The notes under the pieces are model-generated. The model was given only the letters and a program-made list of their open reading frames with translations. It did not search any database and had not been told where the DNA came from. Positions 35,428 to 43,849 of a stretch of DNA of 64,000 bases are shown piece by piece (positions within the stretch are counted from its first letter, which is position 1; every line of letters begins with the position of its first letter). The DNA is from CAIYZT01 sp031385445 (GTDB taxonomy: Bacteria; Pseudomonadota; Alphaproteobacteria; Rhodobacterales; Rhodobacteraceae), in contig JANNBM010000051.1 in assembly GCA_031385445.1 (NCBI GenBank), positions 159,320 through 223,319 on the forward strand. Reading direction: 5' to 3'. A program made the position numbers and the translations under genes.

Positions 35428-36414
35428 ATGCCCCCACAGTCCACCCTTACCGGCGCGCTTTTGTCGCTTGCGGCCTTTGCGGTCTATGCCTCGAACGATG
35501 TGATCGTCAAATTCCTCGGCGGCAGTTACAGCCCGTTTCAGACCATCTTCTTTTCGGTCCTGTTCGGCTTTCCGTTGGTTTTGCTGATGCTGATCGGCGA
35601 CCGCTCTGACGGCACATTGATCCCGCGCTATCCGTGGTTCACCCTTGCACGCGCCGTTCTGACGGTGATCTGCGTGCTCTGCGGGTTTTACGCCTTTTCC
35701 GTCCTGCCCCTGACCGAGGCCTACCCGATCTTCTTTGCCACCCCGCTGCTGATCACCCTGATCGCGATCCCGGTCCTTGGCGAAAAGGTTGGCCTGCATC
35801 GGGGTCTTGCGGTGATTGTCGGCCTGATCGGGGTGGTGATCGTGGTGCGGCCCGGCGATGCGCATTTTGGCCTTGGCCATCTGGCGGCCATATCCGCTGC
35901 GATTTTTGGTGCGGTCAATTCGGTCCTGATGCGGAAAATCGGCAATTCCGAACGTTCGGTTGTGATCATGCTGTACCCGATGATGGCCAACCTGATCGTC
36001 AGCGGCACTGCCCTGCCCTTCGTCTATGTTCCGATGCCCGTCGCTCATCTGGGCCTGTCGTTCGCCATGGCGGCGCTTGGCCTGTTGGGCGGCTTTCTGG
36101 CCATCGCGGCGTATCGGCGGGCGGCGGCGGTGATCGTCGCGCCGATGCAATATTCGCAGATCATCTGGGCCACGATCTTTGGCGCGCTGATCTTTGGCGA
36201 GACAATGGACCGCGTCACCCTGATCGGCACCGCCGTGATCATCGCCTCAGGCGTTTACATAGTGCTGCGCGAGGGCACACCGCAGGTGTCGAAAAACCGC
36301 CCGGTTCTGGAAACCCGCTCGCGCATCGATATGGGCCTTTTGCCGCGTCTGTCGTCGCTGCTGAAACTCTTTGACCGCCGCAGCGCCAAGACGGATGCGC
36401 AGGACCATTCCTGA
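35428..36414 (+). CDS. EamA/DMT family transporter (third tandem copy)
   Basis: A 328-residue paralogue: SNDVIVKFLGGSYSPFQTIF, TEAYPIFFATPLLITLIAIP and IVAPMQYSQIIWATIFGALI mark the same repeat ends as in copies 1 and 2. It has an extra C-terminal tail of about 45 residues (VSKNRPVLETRSRIDMGLL through RRSAKTDAQDHS) that the others lack, basic then acidic and presumably cytosolic. It starts 85 bases after copy 2. tRNA-Pro follows 58 bases downstream. Confidence 0.9.
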   Translation: MPPQSTLTGALLSLAAFAVYASNDVIVKFLGGSYSPFQTIFFSVLFGFPLVLLMLIGDRSDGTLIPRYPWFTLARAVLTVICVLCGFYAFSVLPLTEAYPIFFATPLLITLIAIPVLGEKVGLHRGLAVIVGLIGVVIVVRPGDAHFGLGHLAAISAAIFGAVNSVLMRKIGNSERSVVIMLYPMMANLIVSGTALPFVYVPMPVAHLGLSFAMAALGLLGGFLAIAAYRRAAAVIVAPMQYSQIIWATIFGALIFGETMDRVTLIGTAVIIASGVYIVLREGTPQVSKNRPVLETRSRIDMGLLPRLSSLLKLFDRRSAKTDAQDHS

Positions 36415-36472
36415 AATCCCCCCGCTCGCCCCTTGCAAAACGCCCCAAGTCGCGCTAACCCGCCCCGAAGGT

Positions 36473-36549
36473 CGGAGTGTAGCGCAGCCTGGTAGCGCAC
36501 CTGCTTCGGGAGCAGGGGGTCGAAGGTTCGAATCCTTTCACTCCGACCA
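36473..36549 (+). tRNA. tRNA-Pro (anticodon CGG)
   Basis: A 77-base cloverleaf with encoded CCA. The acceptor arms CGGAGTG and CACTCCG pair fully, the D-arm contains AGCGCAGCCTGGTAGCGC, the anticodon arm is CCTGC-TTCGGGA-GCAGG with anticodon CGG, and the T-arm is GAAGG-TTCGAAT-CCTTT. It lies between a DMT transporter and lrgA on the same strand. CGG reads CCG codons, which are frequent in this GC-rich genome. Confidence 0.96.
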
Positions 36550-36617
36550 GTTTCAGCGCCAGAGCGGTTCAGCCATCCCATGTCGCGCTGGTGCTTCAGC
36601 TTTGCCAAAGGCCGCCG

Positions 36618-36971
36618 ATGATCCAAGCCCTCTTCGCCATTCTTGCGGCACAGCTCGCCGGAGAGACCCTGTCGCGCAGTCTTTCCCTGCCGGTTCCGGG
36701 CCCGGTTCTGGCCATGATCATCATGGTGGTGGCCCTGCGGTTCATCCCGCGCTTTGCCGATCTGATCCGTCCGGTTGCAAGGGGCGTTCTGGGCCACCTG
36801 TCGCTGTTGTTCGTGCCGGCGGGGGTCGGCGTTGTGGGGCATCTGTCGGCGCTTGGCGGCAAGGGTCCGGCGATCTTTTTGGCGCTCGCCGTGTCAACGG
36901 CGGCGGCGATCACCGTGGGCGCGCTGGTATTTGCCGCCGTGGCGCGGGCAACCGGCAATCTTGATGACTGA
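36618..36971 (+). CDS. lrgA: CidA/LrgA family membrane protein
   Basis: A 117-residue holin-like protein with about four membrane segments: ALFAILAAQLAGETLS, VPGPVLAMIIMVVALRF, LLFVPAGVGVVGHLSAL and IFLALAVSTAAAITVGALV. The PGPVLGM-type motif appears as PVPGPVLAMII. With LrgB it forms a pair linked to murein hydrolase control or to export of small metabolites such as pyruvate in other bacteria. Its last eight bases overlap lrgB. Confidence 0.88.
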   Translation: MIQALFAILAAQLAGETLSRSLSLPVPGPVLAMIIMVVALRFIPRFADLIRPVARGVLGHLSLLFVPAGVGVVGHLSALGGKGPAIFLALAVSTAAAITVGALVFAAVARATGNLDD

Positions 36972-37680
36972 TTTCGCCGAAATCTGGGTCTATCTGTCGC
37001 GAGAGCCGCTGTTGTGGTTGACGGCGACCTTGGGCGCTTATGCGATTGGCGATGCGTGTTTTCGGGCGGCGGGAAGTGCGCCGATTGTCAATCCGGTGCT
37101 GATCGCCGTTGCGCTGCTGGCGGCCTTGCTTTGGCTGACCGGGACCAGCTATCAAAGCTACTTCGAGGGCGCGCAGTTCGTGCATTTCCTGCTTGGACCG
37201 GCCACAGTATGCCTTGCCTTTCCGCTGTATGAAAACCTGCCGCGCGTAAGAAGGGCGCTGCTGCCCATCGCGGCGGCGCTGATTGCGGGGTCGGTCACCG
37301 CCGTCGGCACTGCGGTTGGCATTGGCTATGCCTTTGGCGTGCAGGGCGAGGCGCTGGCCTCGCTTGCCGCCAAATCCACCACCGCGCCCGTTGCCATCGG
37401 CATCGCGGAAAAGATCGGCGGCTCGCCGACGCTTACGGCGGTTCTGGTGATCATGACCGGGATCATGGGCGCGGTCATGGCCACGCCGCTGCTGAACCTT
37501 CTGGGCATCAAGGACTGGCGCGCGCGCGGCTTTGCCGTTGGCGTGGCGGCGCATGGCATCGGCACCGCCCGCGCGATGCAGGTCCACCCCACGGCGGGGG
37601 CCTTTGCCGGGCTGGGCATGGGCATGAACGCGGTTTTGACCGCCATCCTCGCCCCCTATGTGCTGTCTTTTTTCCTGTAA
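36964..37680 (+). CDS. lrgB: LrgB family membrane protein
   Basis: A 238-residue membrane protein: NPVLIAVALLAALLWLTGTS, then YFEGAQFVHFLLGPATVCLA, the conserved LAAKSTTAPVAIGIAEKIGG and GVAAHGIGTARAMQ near the C-terminus. ATG 36964 lies inside the lrgA end (ATGACTGA overlap), so the two are coupled. An upstream open frame exists but overlaps lrgA. The FMN-reductase gene begins nine bases after its stop. Confidence 0.9.
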   Translation: MTDFAEIWVYLSREPLLWLTATLGAYAIGDACFRAAGSAPIVNPVLIAVALLAALLWLTGTSYQSYFEGAQFVHFLLGPATVCLAFPLYENLPRVRRALLPIAAALIAGSVTAVGTAVGIGYAFGVQGEALASLAAKSTTAPVAIGIAEKIGGSPTLTAVLVIMTGIMGAVMATPLLNLLGIKDWRARGFAVGVAAHGIGTARAMQVHPTAGAFAGLGMGMNAVLTAILAPYVLSFFL

Positions 37681-37688
37681 GGCCCGTG

Positions 37689-38225
37689 ATGAGCAATCTT
37701 GAACTTCTGACGATCAGCGGCTCTTTGCGCGCCGCCTCCACCAACCGCGCGCTTCTGGCCGAGGCCGCCCGGCTGTTTGGCCCCGCAGAACAGGCAAAGG
37801 CCGATCTGCGCCTGCCGCTGTATGACGGCGATCTGGAAGACCTTGGCATTCCGCCCGAGGTTCTGGCCCTGCATGCGCAGATCGCTCAGGCGGATGCGGT
37901 GGTCATCTCGACCCCGGAGTACAACAAAGCGCTGTCGGGGGTTCTGAAAAACGCGCTGGACTGGGTCAGCCGGGTCAAAGGCCCGTCCCCTTGGGCAGGC
38001 AAGCCGGTGGCAATCCTGTCGGCGGCGGCGGGCCGTTCGGGCGGCGAGCGGGCGCAATCGTCGCTGCGGTTGTGCCTTGTCCCGTTTCGGCCCAATATCG
38101 TTTCCGGCCCGGAAATTCTGCTGGCGAACAGCGGCAGCGCGTTTGACGCAGAGGGCCGCCTGAGCGATCCGCATATGGTCAAGATCCTGACCGAGGTGAT
38201 GCAGGCGCTGCGCGCGTTGATCTAG
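37689..38225 (+). CDS. NADPH-dependent FMN reductase family protein
   Basis: A 178-residue flavodoxin-like flavoprotein. Family motifs are LTISGSLRAASTNRALLAEA for phosphate binding, AQADAVVISTPEYNKALSGV, LKNALDWVSR and GKPVAILSAAAGRSGGERAQ. Such proteins reduce FMN or quinones with NADPH. GTG 37686 directly before ATG 37689 is an alternative start. It is downstream of lrgAB and convergent with a nitroreductase; the two stop codons overlap in CTAG. Confidence 0.9.
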   Translation: MSNLELLTISGSLRAASTNRALLAEAARLFGPAEQAKADLRLPLYDGDLEDLGIPPEVLALHAQIAQADAVVISTPEYNKALSGVLKNALDWVSRVKGPSPWAGKPVAILSAAAGRSGGERAQSSLRLCLVPFRPNIVSGPEILLANSGSAFDAEGRLSDPHMVKILTEVMQALRALI

Positions 38226-38914
38226 CGAAAAACGCTCAATACCTGATCCAGCGGCTTTTTGCGCTTGGCGACCGCTGGCACCGTCGCCTCGGCCGCCGGA
38301 TAACCGACGGGCAGGATCATCACAGCTTTTTCCTCGGCCCCGCGCCCACAAAGGCCGGGCAGGAATTTCATCGGGTTGGGCGTATGTTCAAGGCAGACCA
38401 GCCCCGCCTGATGGATCGCCGCGATCAAAAACCCGGTCGCGATGCCCACGCTTTCGGGGACATAATAATTCTTGTACCGCGTCCCATCCTCGGTGACGCC
38501 GTATCGCTGTGCGAACACCACGATCAACCACGGCGCTTCGGTCAGATGCGGTTTGGACACGCCGGTGCCGATCGGCTCCAGCGCGGCCAGCCATTCATCG
38601 CCCGCGCCGCCGGTATAAAACGCGCGCTCTTCCTCTTCGGCGGCTTCCCTGATCTGCACTTTCATTGCCGGATTGCTGATCGCCGCGAAATGCCAGGGCT
38701 GATGGTTCGCCCCCGAAGGCGCGGTTGCGGCGGCCTGAATGCAGGCGGTGATCACCGCTTCGGGCACAGCGCGGCTGGCATATTGCCGCACTGAATGGCG
38801 TTTGCGCAGATAAGTTAAATTGGCCTCTGCCGCGGCAAGGCTCGCCTCCGGGTCCATCTGCACACGGTCGGGCAGGGCCAGCGGCTGATACGAAACCTCG
38901 CCCTTTTTGTACAT
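38222..38914 (-). CDS. Nitroreductase family protein
   Basis: A 230-residue FMN-dependent oxidoreductase. The start reads MYKKGEVSYQPLALPD. FMN-binding blocks are YLRKRHSVRQYASRAVPEAV, ATAPSGANHQPWHFAAIS and PESVGIATGFLIAAIHQAGL. A mid segment, GTRYKNYYVPES, resembles the iodotyrosine deiodinase-like branch of the family. Its ATG shares one base with the mbfA stop (TGATG), so it is translationally coupled to mbfA. A link to iron or oxidative stress through that coupling is inference. Confidence 0.88.
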   Translation of the reverse strand: MYKKGEVSYQPLALPDRVQMDPEASLAAAEANLTYLRKRHSVRQYASRAVPEAVITACIQAAATAPSGANHQPWHFAAISNPAMKVQIREAAEEEERAFYTGGAGDEWLAALEPIGTGVSKPHLTEAPWLIVVFAQRYGVTEDGTRYKNYYVPESVGIATGFLIAAIHQAGLVCLEHTPNPMKFLPGLCGRGAEEKAVMILPVGYPAAEATVPAVAKRKKPLDQVLSVFR

Positions 38915-39891
38915 CACCCGCCCCCGATAAAGATCCCCGCCGCCAGAACCAAAGCACCGCCCAGGACGACTTGCAAGGCGGCGCGCAGGAATGGGGTTTC
39001 CATGAACCGGTTCTGAATCCATGCGATGGCCCAAAGCTCGACGAACACCACGATCCCGGCGATGGTGGTTGCGGTCCAGAAATCGGTGATCAGATAGGGC
39101 AGGGCGTGGCCCATCCCGCCCAGCATGGTCATCACGCCGCTTGCAAGCCCGCGCTTCCACGGGCTGCCGCGCCCCGACAGCACGCCGTCGTCATGCGCGG
39201 CTTCGGTAAAGCCCATCGAAATCCCCGCCCCGACCGAGGCCGCTGTGCCGACCAGAAACGTTGTCCAGGTGTCTTGCGTGGCAAAGGCCGTCGCGAAGAT
39301 CGGCGCAAGGGTGGAGACCGAGCCGTCCATCAGCCCCGCCAGCCCTGGCTGCACCCATGTCAGAATGAACTGCCGCCGCGCGCCCGCATCTTCAGCCTCG
39401 CGCGTATCATCGTCCAGATGCCGCGCCTCCAGCCCACCCGCCTGATGCATATGCCCCGCCTCCGCCGCCGCCAGATCGCCCAGCAGCCTGCGCGTCGCCG
39501 CATCCGTGCTACGCGCCGCCGCCCTTTGGTAAAACGCAGCCGCCTGCTGCTCCATCCCGCGCGCTTCGGCGCGCATAGCGTCCAGCCCCAGCGTTTCATT
39601 CAGCCAGACCGGTTTGCGCGCATAAAACCCCGCCACATGCTCGCGCCGGATCAGCGGGATCACCTCGCCAAAGCGCGCCTGATGCAGCGCGATCAGCCTT
39701 TGGCGGTGCTGATCCTCTTCGATTGCCATGCCGTCAAACACCGCCGCAGACGCGGCATAATCGCCCCGCAGCCGGTGCGCATAGGTGCGATAGATCTGGG
39801 CGTCATCCTCTTCGGACGAAATGGCCAGCGCCAGAACCTCTTGTTCGGACAGGTCCGAGAAACGACGCCTAGAGGAAATGCCGGGGATCAT
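38914..39891 (-). CDS. mbfA: MbfA: membrane-bound ferritin-like/VIT1 fusion iron exporter
   Basis: A 325-residue fusion. Residues about 10-165 are a ferritin-like four-helix domain with metal-type acidic and histidine residues (AISSEEDDAQIYRTYAHRLR, AIEEDQHRQRLIALHQ, LAAAEAGHMHQAGG). The rest is a VIT1/CCC1 membrane domain (VQPGLAGLMDGSVSTLAPIF, SMGFTEAAHDDGVLSG, WAIAWIQNRFMETPFLRA). In Bradyrhizobium and Agrobacterium MbfA exports iron and protects against iron and peroxide stress, under Irr repression. GAGG precedes ATG 39891, and an Irr-type palindrome lies 14 bases upstream. Confidence 0.92.
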   Translation of the reverse strand: MIPGISSRRRFSDLSEQEVLALAISSEEDDAQIYRTYAHRLRGDYAASAAVFDGMAIEEDQHRQRLIALHQARFGEVIPLIRREHVAGFYARKPVWLNETLGLDAMRAEARGMEQQAAAFYQRAAARSTDAATRRLLGDLAAAEAGHMHQAGGLEARHLDDDTREAEDAGARRQFILTWVQPGLAGLMDGSVSTLAPIFATAFATQDTWTTFLVGTAASVGAGISMGFTEAAHDDGVLSGRGSPWKRGLASGVMTMLGGMGHALPYLITDFWTATTIAGIVVFVELWAIAWIQNRFMETPFLRAALQVVLGGALVLAAGIFIGGG

Positions 39892-39904
39892 GGGGGCCTC
39901 ACAG

Positions 39905-39921
39905 TTTGGAATGATTCCAAT
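39905..39921. promoter_or_regulatory. Probable Irr box (iron control element) of mbfA
   Basis: TTTGGAATGATTCCAAT contains the perfect inverted repeat TTGGAAT-G-ATTCCAA, centred 22 bases upstream of the mbfA start. It agrees at 14 of 17 positions with the published ICE consensus TTTAGAAnnnTTCTAAA (treating the middle as Y-N-R). mbfA is a known Irr target in other alphaproteobacteria, which supports the assignment. Binding is inferred. Confidence 0.7.
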
Positions 39922-39967
39922 CTAGGGCGGAGGCGAGGGCAAGGAAAGGGCGAAAACGGGCCGCCGC

Positions 39968-41236
39968 TCAGCCGTTTTCGCGCAGAATGCTGCCCGCAAG
40001 ATAGAGCGAGCCGCAGATCAGCACGCGCGCCGTGGGGTCTTGTGCACAAATCGCAGCCAATGCCAGTGCAACCGATCCTGCCGCCTGGGCCTCTATCCCG
40101 GCATCCGCCGCGGCGGCCTTGGTTTCCTCGGCGGGCAGGGTGTTCTTCTCGCCGGGGATCGACACAGCATAAAGTGCGGCCAACTGGTCGGCCAGCGGGC
40201 GCATATAGCCGCGCACATCCTTGGTGTTCAGCATCCCGCAGATCGCATAGGTCGGGCGCCTCGCCATCCGCGCCAGCGTGGCGCCAATCGCCTGCCCGCC
40301 CGCCGGATTGTGCCCGCCGTCCAGCCACAGCTCCACCCCCGGGGCCAAGTCGGTCAGGGGGCCGCTGCGCAAGCGCTGCATCCGCGCGGGCCAAAAGGCG
40401 CGGCTGACCGCCGCCTCGCAGGCCGCCTCATCTGCGCCAAAATGGCGCAAAGCCATCAGCGCCGCGCCGGCATTTTCAATCTGATGCGGGCCGGGCAGAT
40501 TCGGCAGCGGCAGGTCCAGCAGGCCGTTTTCATCCTGAAACAGCAGTCGCCCGGCCTCTTCCCAAACGGTCCAATGCTGGCCTTGCACCAACAAAGGCGC
40601 GCCCAATGCCTCGGCCCTCGCCTCGATCACGGCCAGACCCTCGGGCGCCTGCGGACCAACGACCACCGGCACGCGGCGCTTGATGATCCCGGCCTTTTCG
40701 CCCGCGATTTCAGGCAAAGTCTCGCCCAGATATTGCTGATGATCAAGCGACACCGGCGTGATGATGGACAGCGCCGGGGTCACGACGTTGGTGGCGTCCA
40801 GCCGCCCGCCAAGCCCGACCTCCAGCAACAGATAATCCGCCGGCACGCGCGAGAACGCCAGAAACGCGGCGCAGGTGGTGATCTCGAAAAAGGTGATATC
40901 GCCCGGCCCGTTCGCTGCCACGCATTCATCCAGCAGTGCCGTCAGATCGGGTTCGGAAATCAGCTCGCCCGCCAGCCGGATGCGTTCATGAAACCGGGCC
41001 AGATGCGGCGAGGTATAGGCGTGAACGCGTTTGCCCTGCGCTTCCAGCCCGGCGCGGATCATCGCCTGGGTCGAGCCTTTGCCATTGGTGCCTGCGATAT
41101 GGATCACGTCTGGCAGCCGCCGTTCAGGGTTGCCCAAGGCGGTCAGCAGGCGGTGAACCCGGTCCAAGGTCAGGTCGATGACTTTGGGATGCAGCGTCAT
41201 CATCCGTTCAAGAACGGCGTCCGAGCCGGTGGTCAT
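39968..41236 (-). CDS. folC: Folylpolyglutamate synthase/dihydrofolate synthase
   Basis: A 422-residue ATP-dependent ligase that adds glutamate to dihydropteroate and folates. Motifs: VIHIAGTNGKGSTQAMIRAG (P-loop), RVHAYTSPHLARFHERIRL, LLEVGLGGRLDATNVVTPAL, TPVSLDHQQYLGETLPEIAG and ELWLDGGHNPAGGQA. Length is normal. It overlaps accD by ATGA on the same strand, a pairing common in proteobacteria. No promoter of its own is needed. Confidence 0.96.
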   Translation of the reverse strand: MTTGSDAVLERMMTLHPKVIDLTLDRVHRLLTALGNPERRLPDVIHIAGTNGKGSTQAMIRAGLEAQGKRVHAYTSPHLARFHERIRLAGELISEPDLTALLDECVAANGPGDITFFEITTCAAFLAFSRVPADYLLLEVGLGGRLDATNVVTPALSIITPVSLDHQQYLGETLPEIAGEKAGIIKRRVPVVVGPQAPEGLAVIEARAEALGAPLLVQGQHWTVWEEAGRLLFQDENGLLDLPLPNLPGPHQIENAGAALMALRHFGADEAACEAAVSRAFWPARMQRLRSGPLTDLAPGVELWLDGGHNPAGGQAIGATLARMARRPTYAICGMLNTKDVRGYMRPLADQLAALYAVSIPGEKNTLPAEETKAAAADAGIEAQAAGSVALALAAICAQDPTARVLICGSLYLAGSILRENG

Positions 41237-42126
41237 GGGGCAGCAGGCGGCGCGGGCAGATCGCCCATGATCGGGGCCGACTGGCCCGTCAGCATCCGCA
41301 GGATTGTGACCAGTTCCTCCCGCATTTTCTTGCGGTGCGTCACGCGGTCCAGCATGCCGTGGTCCAGCAGATACTCGGCGCGCTGAAACCCTTCGGGCAG
41401 CTTTTCGCGGATGGTCTGTTCGATCACCCGTGCGCCCGCGAAACAGATCAGCGCATTGGGTTCGGCAATCTGCACATCGCCCAACATGGCATAACTGGCC
41501 GTCACGCCGCCCGTGGTCGGATGGGTCAGAACCACGATATAGGGCAGTCCTTGCTCTCTGAGCATCTGAACCGCGACCGTTGTGCGCGGCATCTGCATCA
41601 AGGACAGGATACCTTCTTGCATCCGCGCGCCACCGGCTGCTGAAAACACGACCAAGGGCAGGCGCAGTTCAACAGCCGTTTTTGCCGCCGCGACGATGGC
41701 ATTGCCGACAAACATCCCCATCGACCCGCCCATAAAGGCAAAATCCTGTGCCACGGCCACGATCGGGGTGCGGGCAATCTGTCCGGTCGCGACCAGAATC
41801 GCCTCTTTTTCGCCTGTCGCCTTTTGCGCGGCTTTCAAACGGTCGGGATACTTTTTCTGATCGCGGAAATGCAGCGGGTCCGCCATCACATCCGGCACCT
41901 TCACTTCGCTGAAAATCCCGCCGTCAAACAGCGCCACGAACCGGTCGCGCGGCGCGATCGCCATGTGATGCTCGCAGTTGGAGCAGACGTTCAGATTGTC
42001 GGCCAATTCGCGGTGAAACAACATCGTGCCGCATTCGGGGCACTTGGTCCAAAGATTCTCCGGCACTTCCCGGCGCGAGAAGAGCGAGTTGATCTTTGGC
42101 CGGACGTAGTTCGTGATCCAATTCAT
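41233..42126 (-). CDS. accD: Acetyl-CoA carboxylase carboxyltransferase beta subunit
   Basis: Transfers the carboxyl group from biotin to acetyl-CoA together with AccA. The 297-residue protein begins MNWITNYVRPKINSLF and has the zinc ribbon CPECGTMLF...CSNCEHHM. Other motifs are GSMGMFVGNAIVAAAKTAVE, FSAAGGARMQEGILSLMQM and THPTTGGVTASYAMLGD. ATG 42126 has AAAGGG upstream; an ATG at 42147 is less likely. It leads the accD-folC pair. Confidence 0.97.
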   Translation of the reverse strand: MNWITNYVRPKINSLFSRREVPENLWTKCPECGTMLFHRELADNLNVCSNCEHHMAIAPRDRFVALFDGGIFSEVKVPDVMADPLHFRDQKKYPDRLKAAQKATGEKEAILVATGQIARTPIVAVAQDFAFMGGSMGMFVGNAIVAAAKTAVELRLPLVVFSAAGGARMQEGILSLMQMPRTTVAVQMLREQGLPYIVVLTHPTTGGVTASYAMLGDVQIAEPNALICFAGARVIEQTIREKLPEGFQRAEYLLDHGMLDRVTHRKKMREELVTILRMLTGQSAPIMGDLPAPPAAP

Positions 42127-42340
42127 GTGGAATGGCCCTTTGGTCAATATGGTTCAGGAAATAAGCCGGGGGGGCGGGAAATGCAATTGGTGCTGTGGCC
42201 CCGGCGCCGCTGGCGAGCAAACCGGGTGTCGGTTGCGCAGGATTTGGCCGCTCGGCGAACAGCCCTGTGTTCAGCCTTTGAACTTGAGGCGGTGGCACGT
42301 TGCCCCTAAGGTTCTGCAAAACAAGGCCGGAGCCAACCGC

Positions 42341-42934
42341 GTGATCCCTTTTCCCCCGTTTCGCATTCGGCTTTATGCTGCAGCGCCCCTCGGGGTGATC
42401 GCCCTGACGGGTTGTCTTGCATCCATCCCGGGGATTGGCCCGACGCAGATCCGGCTTTTTGACGGTGCGTTGACCGTTGCCGCGCCGAACGGCTATTGCG
42501 TGAACCCCGAACCTTCGACCCAGACCGGCGGTTCGGCGGTGGTGCTGATCGGCCGGTGCCGCGATGGCAGCCAGGCCCAGGCCGCGATTGTGACGGTCAC
42601 GGTTGGCGAGCCGGGTTCTGGTGGGGTCATGGCCGCCGGGGGCGAGGCGCTGAGCGCGTTCTTTGTCTCGGACGAGGGGCGCGCGACCTTGGCGCGCAGT
42701 GGAAATCCCCGTGATGTCACGGTTATGCGGGCCGTTTTGGCCGGCGACGATTTCCTGATGTTGCTGAACGATACCTCTGCAAGCCCCTACTGGCGCGCGA
42801 TTACGGCGCTGAATGGCCGGGTGATCACCGTTTCGGCCGCCGGAACGGCCGCCGTTCCCCTGACCCCCGAGCAAAGCCGCGACATTGTGAACGCGTCGCT
42901 GCTTGCCCTGCACCAGGCAAATCCGGCGCGTTGA
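42341..42934 (+). CDS. Putative lipoprotein of unknown function
   Basis: A predicted 197-residue exported protein starting at GTG 42341, with AAGG and GGAG upstream. The N-terminus is basic then hydrophobic (FRIRLYAAAPLGVIALTGC), ending in a lipobox-like LTGC, so it may be lipidated at that cysteine. The mature part has NGYCVNPEPSTQTGGSAVVL and IGRCRDGSQAQAAIV, which supply two further cysteines. I recognise no family. It is upstream of a DUF6478-like gene on the same strand, after 144 bases. Confidence 0.7.
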   Translation: MIPFPPFRIRLYAAAPLGVIALTGCLASIPGIGPTQIRLFDGALTVAAPNGYCVNPEPSTQTGGSAVVLIGRCRDGSQAQAAIVTVTVGEPGSGGVMAAGGEALSAFFVSDEGRATLARSGNPRDVTVMRAVLAGDDFLMLLNDTSASPYWRAITALNGRVITVSAAGTAAVPLTPEQSRDIVNASLLALHQANPAR

Positions 42935-43078
42935 CGCACAGCGACCATTTGGTTGAAATATTTCCTCATCCATAGTCGAACTTGAGGTGGCGTATTTACG
43001 ATTGTGCGGCAATAAGAAACAATCGCCTTTACTGCGGCCCAAAGTGAAACAATACGCTCAACGCGAGATTGACCTGGT

Positions 43079-43840
43079 ATGATCCGGCTTTTCGAAAAGC
43101 TCTTGAAACGAAGAAGCCTTCGCTATTGGCAAGAGCGTGCAGAGGCGGCCCCCTCGGCCGATCTGGACGAGTTGCGCACGATGCGCTCTTCCGCGCGGGC
43201 GCTGCGCCGCAATCTGGACCGGGTGATCCATGAAGCGGAGCATCGGCTGGCCCTGCCTGTGATCGGCTCTAATGTGATTCGCCGGCCCCTTGGCACTGAT
43301 TGGTCGTGGCGGCCCGACCTGTGGAAAGGGCAGATACCGAAGCCGGGCATGGCCGCCGTGCAGCCGCGCGCGCAGATCTGTGAGGGCGCGACGGTGTTTC
43401 ACGATTGCCGCCGATCAGAGCTGACCGTGCGCCAGATCCGCAATTCGCGCGCTGTGGATATCGCGCCTTTCGGCCTGCGGATGGATGTGTTCCGCTTTGA
43501 CGGCTCGTTTCTGTCGTTGGTCCTTGATCTGCCCGAAGAGGCCGCGCGCGGCCTGCGCCTGCGCCATCTGATCAAGCTGGATGTCATCGCCGAGATGGAA
43601 AAGCCGCTGGAAATCTTTGCGCGGCTGAACATCAAACACGGGCCAAACGTTGAACAGATCGTGCGCGAATTGCCGATGAATGCCGAAGAGATTGCGGTGG
43701 AATTTGACCTCGCCTACACCAAGATCAACGAAAAGCGGGTTGAAAAGCTGTGGATCGACCTGATCTTTGAAGGCCCGGAGATGAACCAGATCATCCTGCG
43801 CGACGTTACAATCACGCGCCGCCCGCGCGCCGAACTTTGA
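43079..43840 (+). CDS. DUF6478-like family protein
   Basis: A 253-residue protein that I match from memory to a family restricted largely to Rhodobacteraceae. Features: MIRLFEKLLKRRSLRYWQER (basic amphipathic start), a helical LRTMRSSARALRRNLDRVIH, a conserved TDWSWRPDLWKGQI, then VFHDCRRSELTVRQIRNSRA and MDVFRFDGSFLSLVLDLPEE. No signal peptide or membrane segment. Function unknown. It is followed nine bases later by a small hypothetical gene, so they are likely cotranscribed. Confidence 0.75.
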   Translation: MIRLFEKLLKRRSLRYWQERAEAAPSADLDELRTMRSSARALRRNLDRVIHEAEHRLALPVIGSNVIRRPLGTDWSWRPDLWKGQIPKPGMAAVQPRAQICEGATVFHDCRRSELTVRQIRNSRAVDIAPFGLRMDVFRFDGSFLSLVLDLPEEAARGLRLRHLIKLDVIAEMEKPLEIFARLNIKHGPNVEQIVRELPMNAEEIAVEFDLAYTKINEKRVEKLWIDLIFEGPEMNQIILRDVTITRRPRAEL

Positions 43841-43849
43841 AGGCTGGCC

